Positions 4,711 through 5,062 of a stretch of 5,062 bases of DNA are shown piece after piece. The stretch is from Pseudomonadota bacterium (GTDB lineage Bacteria; Myxococcota_A; Bradymonadia; UBA4248), in assembly GCA_009786045.1 (NCBI GenBank), contig WQTY01000201.1, positions 1-5,062 of the forward strand. The letters run 5' to 3'. Each line of letters opens with the position of its first letter. Position 1 is the first letter of the stretch. The translations under genes and the position numbers were made by a program. Below the pieces are notes generated by a model. The model was not told where the DNA came from and ran no database searches. It saw only the letters and a list, made by a program, of their open reading frames with translations.

Positions 4711-5062
4711 ATGTACAGCACAAACCCACAACGTACACACCATTGTCTCCAGGGCTTGAGAGCGTTGCTTTTCCGAACCCGCACAGTAACCGCCGCCACC
4801 GTGATGGCATGTTTCCTTACCCTGGTGCCATCGGCCTTCGCACTTACGGTCGATGACATTGTGATCATGACAGAGCGCGGCATAAGTGAATCCGTGCTGC
4901 TCAACCTCATCGAACATGCTTCCGTGGGCTGCGCCCAGGATGCTGAAACTCGCCTCAGGGCAGCAGGACTGTCTTCCGACATCGTGGATGACATCCTGCA
5001 CAGGTGCATACCCCTTGATTGGGAGCCACCTAGGCACAGCACAACCGAGGCTCCCCCCCCCC
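4711..5062 (+). CDS. Exported protein with two short helical repeats, C-terminus cut by the window end
   Basis: The gene is open from ATG 4711 to the window end (117 codons) with no stop, so it is partial. AGGA at 4697-4700, overlapping the barrel B stop, is ten bases from the ATG. The N-terminus is basic and long, followed by a hydrophobic stretch (about 25-40) and a good signal-peptidase site, S-A-F-A44 before LTVDD. The mature part has a helical unit LTVDDIVIMTERGISESVLL (45-64) and a second, looser unit RLRAAGLSSDIVDDIL (81-96). This pattern (short helix, G-[IL]-S turn, helix ending hydrophobic) recurs in uncharacterised secreted proteins of related bacteria. C74 and C99 could form a disulfide. 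After about 101 the chain becomes polar and Pro-rich and enters a run of ten C. I do not recognise the function. The spacing of 12 bases from barrel B places it in the same operon. A later ATG (M32) would leave a signal without positive charges and is less likely. Confidence 0.7.
   Translation, partial: MYSTNPQRTHHCLQGLRALLFRTRTVTAATVMACFLTLVPSAFALTVDDIVIMTERGISESVLLNLIEHASVGCAQDAETRLRAAGLSSDIVDDILHRCIPLDWEPPRHSTTEAPPP
5053..5062 (+). repeat. Homopolymer of ten C at the window end
   Basis: Ten consecutive C read as proline codons in the fourth envelope gene, and the window stops inside the run, so its true length is unknown. It could be a real slippage tract or an assembly break at a homopolymer. 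Confidence 0.75.

Overview
The window looks like a chromosomal segment of a moderately GC-rich Gram-negative bacterium, most likely from Myxococcota or a related deltaproteobacterial lineage (Bradymonadota- or Bdellovibrionota-like relatives are possible). Three things suggest this: two tandem secreted proteins with the hallmarks of the 'OMP_myx_plus' type outer-membrane beta-barrel family, a von Willebrand A (VWA) lipoprotein with a Cys-X5-Cys-X5-Cys stretch of the kind common in myxobacterial surface proteins, and a compact penicillin-binding transpeptidase of a type seen in those genomes. No database search was possible, so taxonomy and names rest on motif recognition.

Layout. Positions 1-197 lie downstream of the penicillin-binding protein. 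They hold a GC-rich hairpin (174-190), two near-identical 31-bp direct repeats 90 bp apart (16-46 and 106-136), and a reading frame on the minus strand that stays open to the window edge and may be a gene start. Positions 198-1454 (minus) encode a 418-residue single-pass penicillin-binding transpeptidase with complete SxxK, SxN and KTG motifs. The divergent intergenic region 1455-1797 contains 12 perfect copies of a 7-bp tandem repeat, a short palindrome and one weak promoter candidate. From 1798 to the window end runs a plus-strand gene set with very short gaps: VWA lipoprotein (1798-3117), outer-membrane barrel A (3142-3963), outer-membrane barrel B (3976-4698), and a fourth exported protein cut off by the window end inside a run of ten C (4711-5062).

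How the genes may work together. The plus-strand genes are probably one operon that sends all its products to the envelope. A VWA lipoprotein with a MIDAS-like site next to two small barrels recalls the outer-membrane part of the Myxococcus xanthus gliding machinery, where the VWA lipoprotein CglB acts with the barrels GltA, GltB and GltH. I infer that the operon encodes a surface adhesion or focal-adhesion-like module, possibly a compact relative of CglB/Glt. This is a hypothesis from domain content and gene order, not demonstrated homology. The divergent penicillin-binding gene is probably separate in function and shares only the intergenic region.
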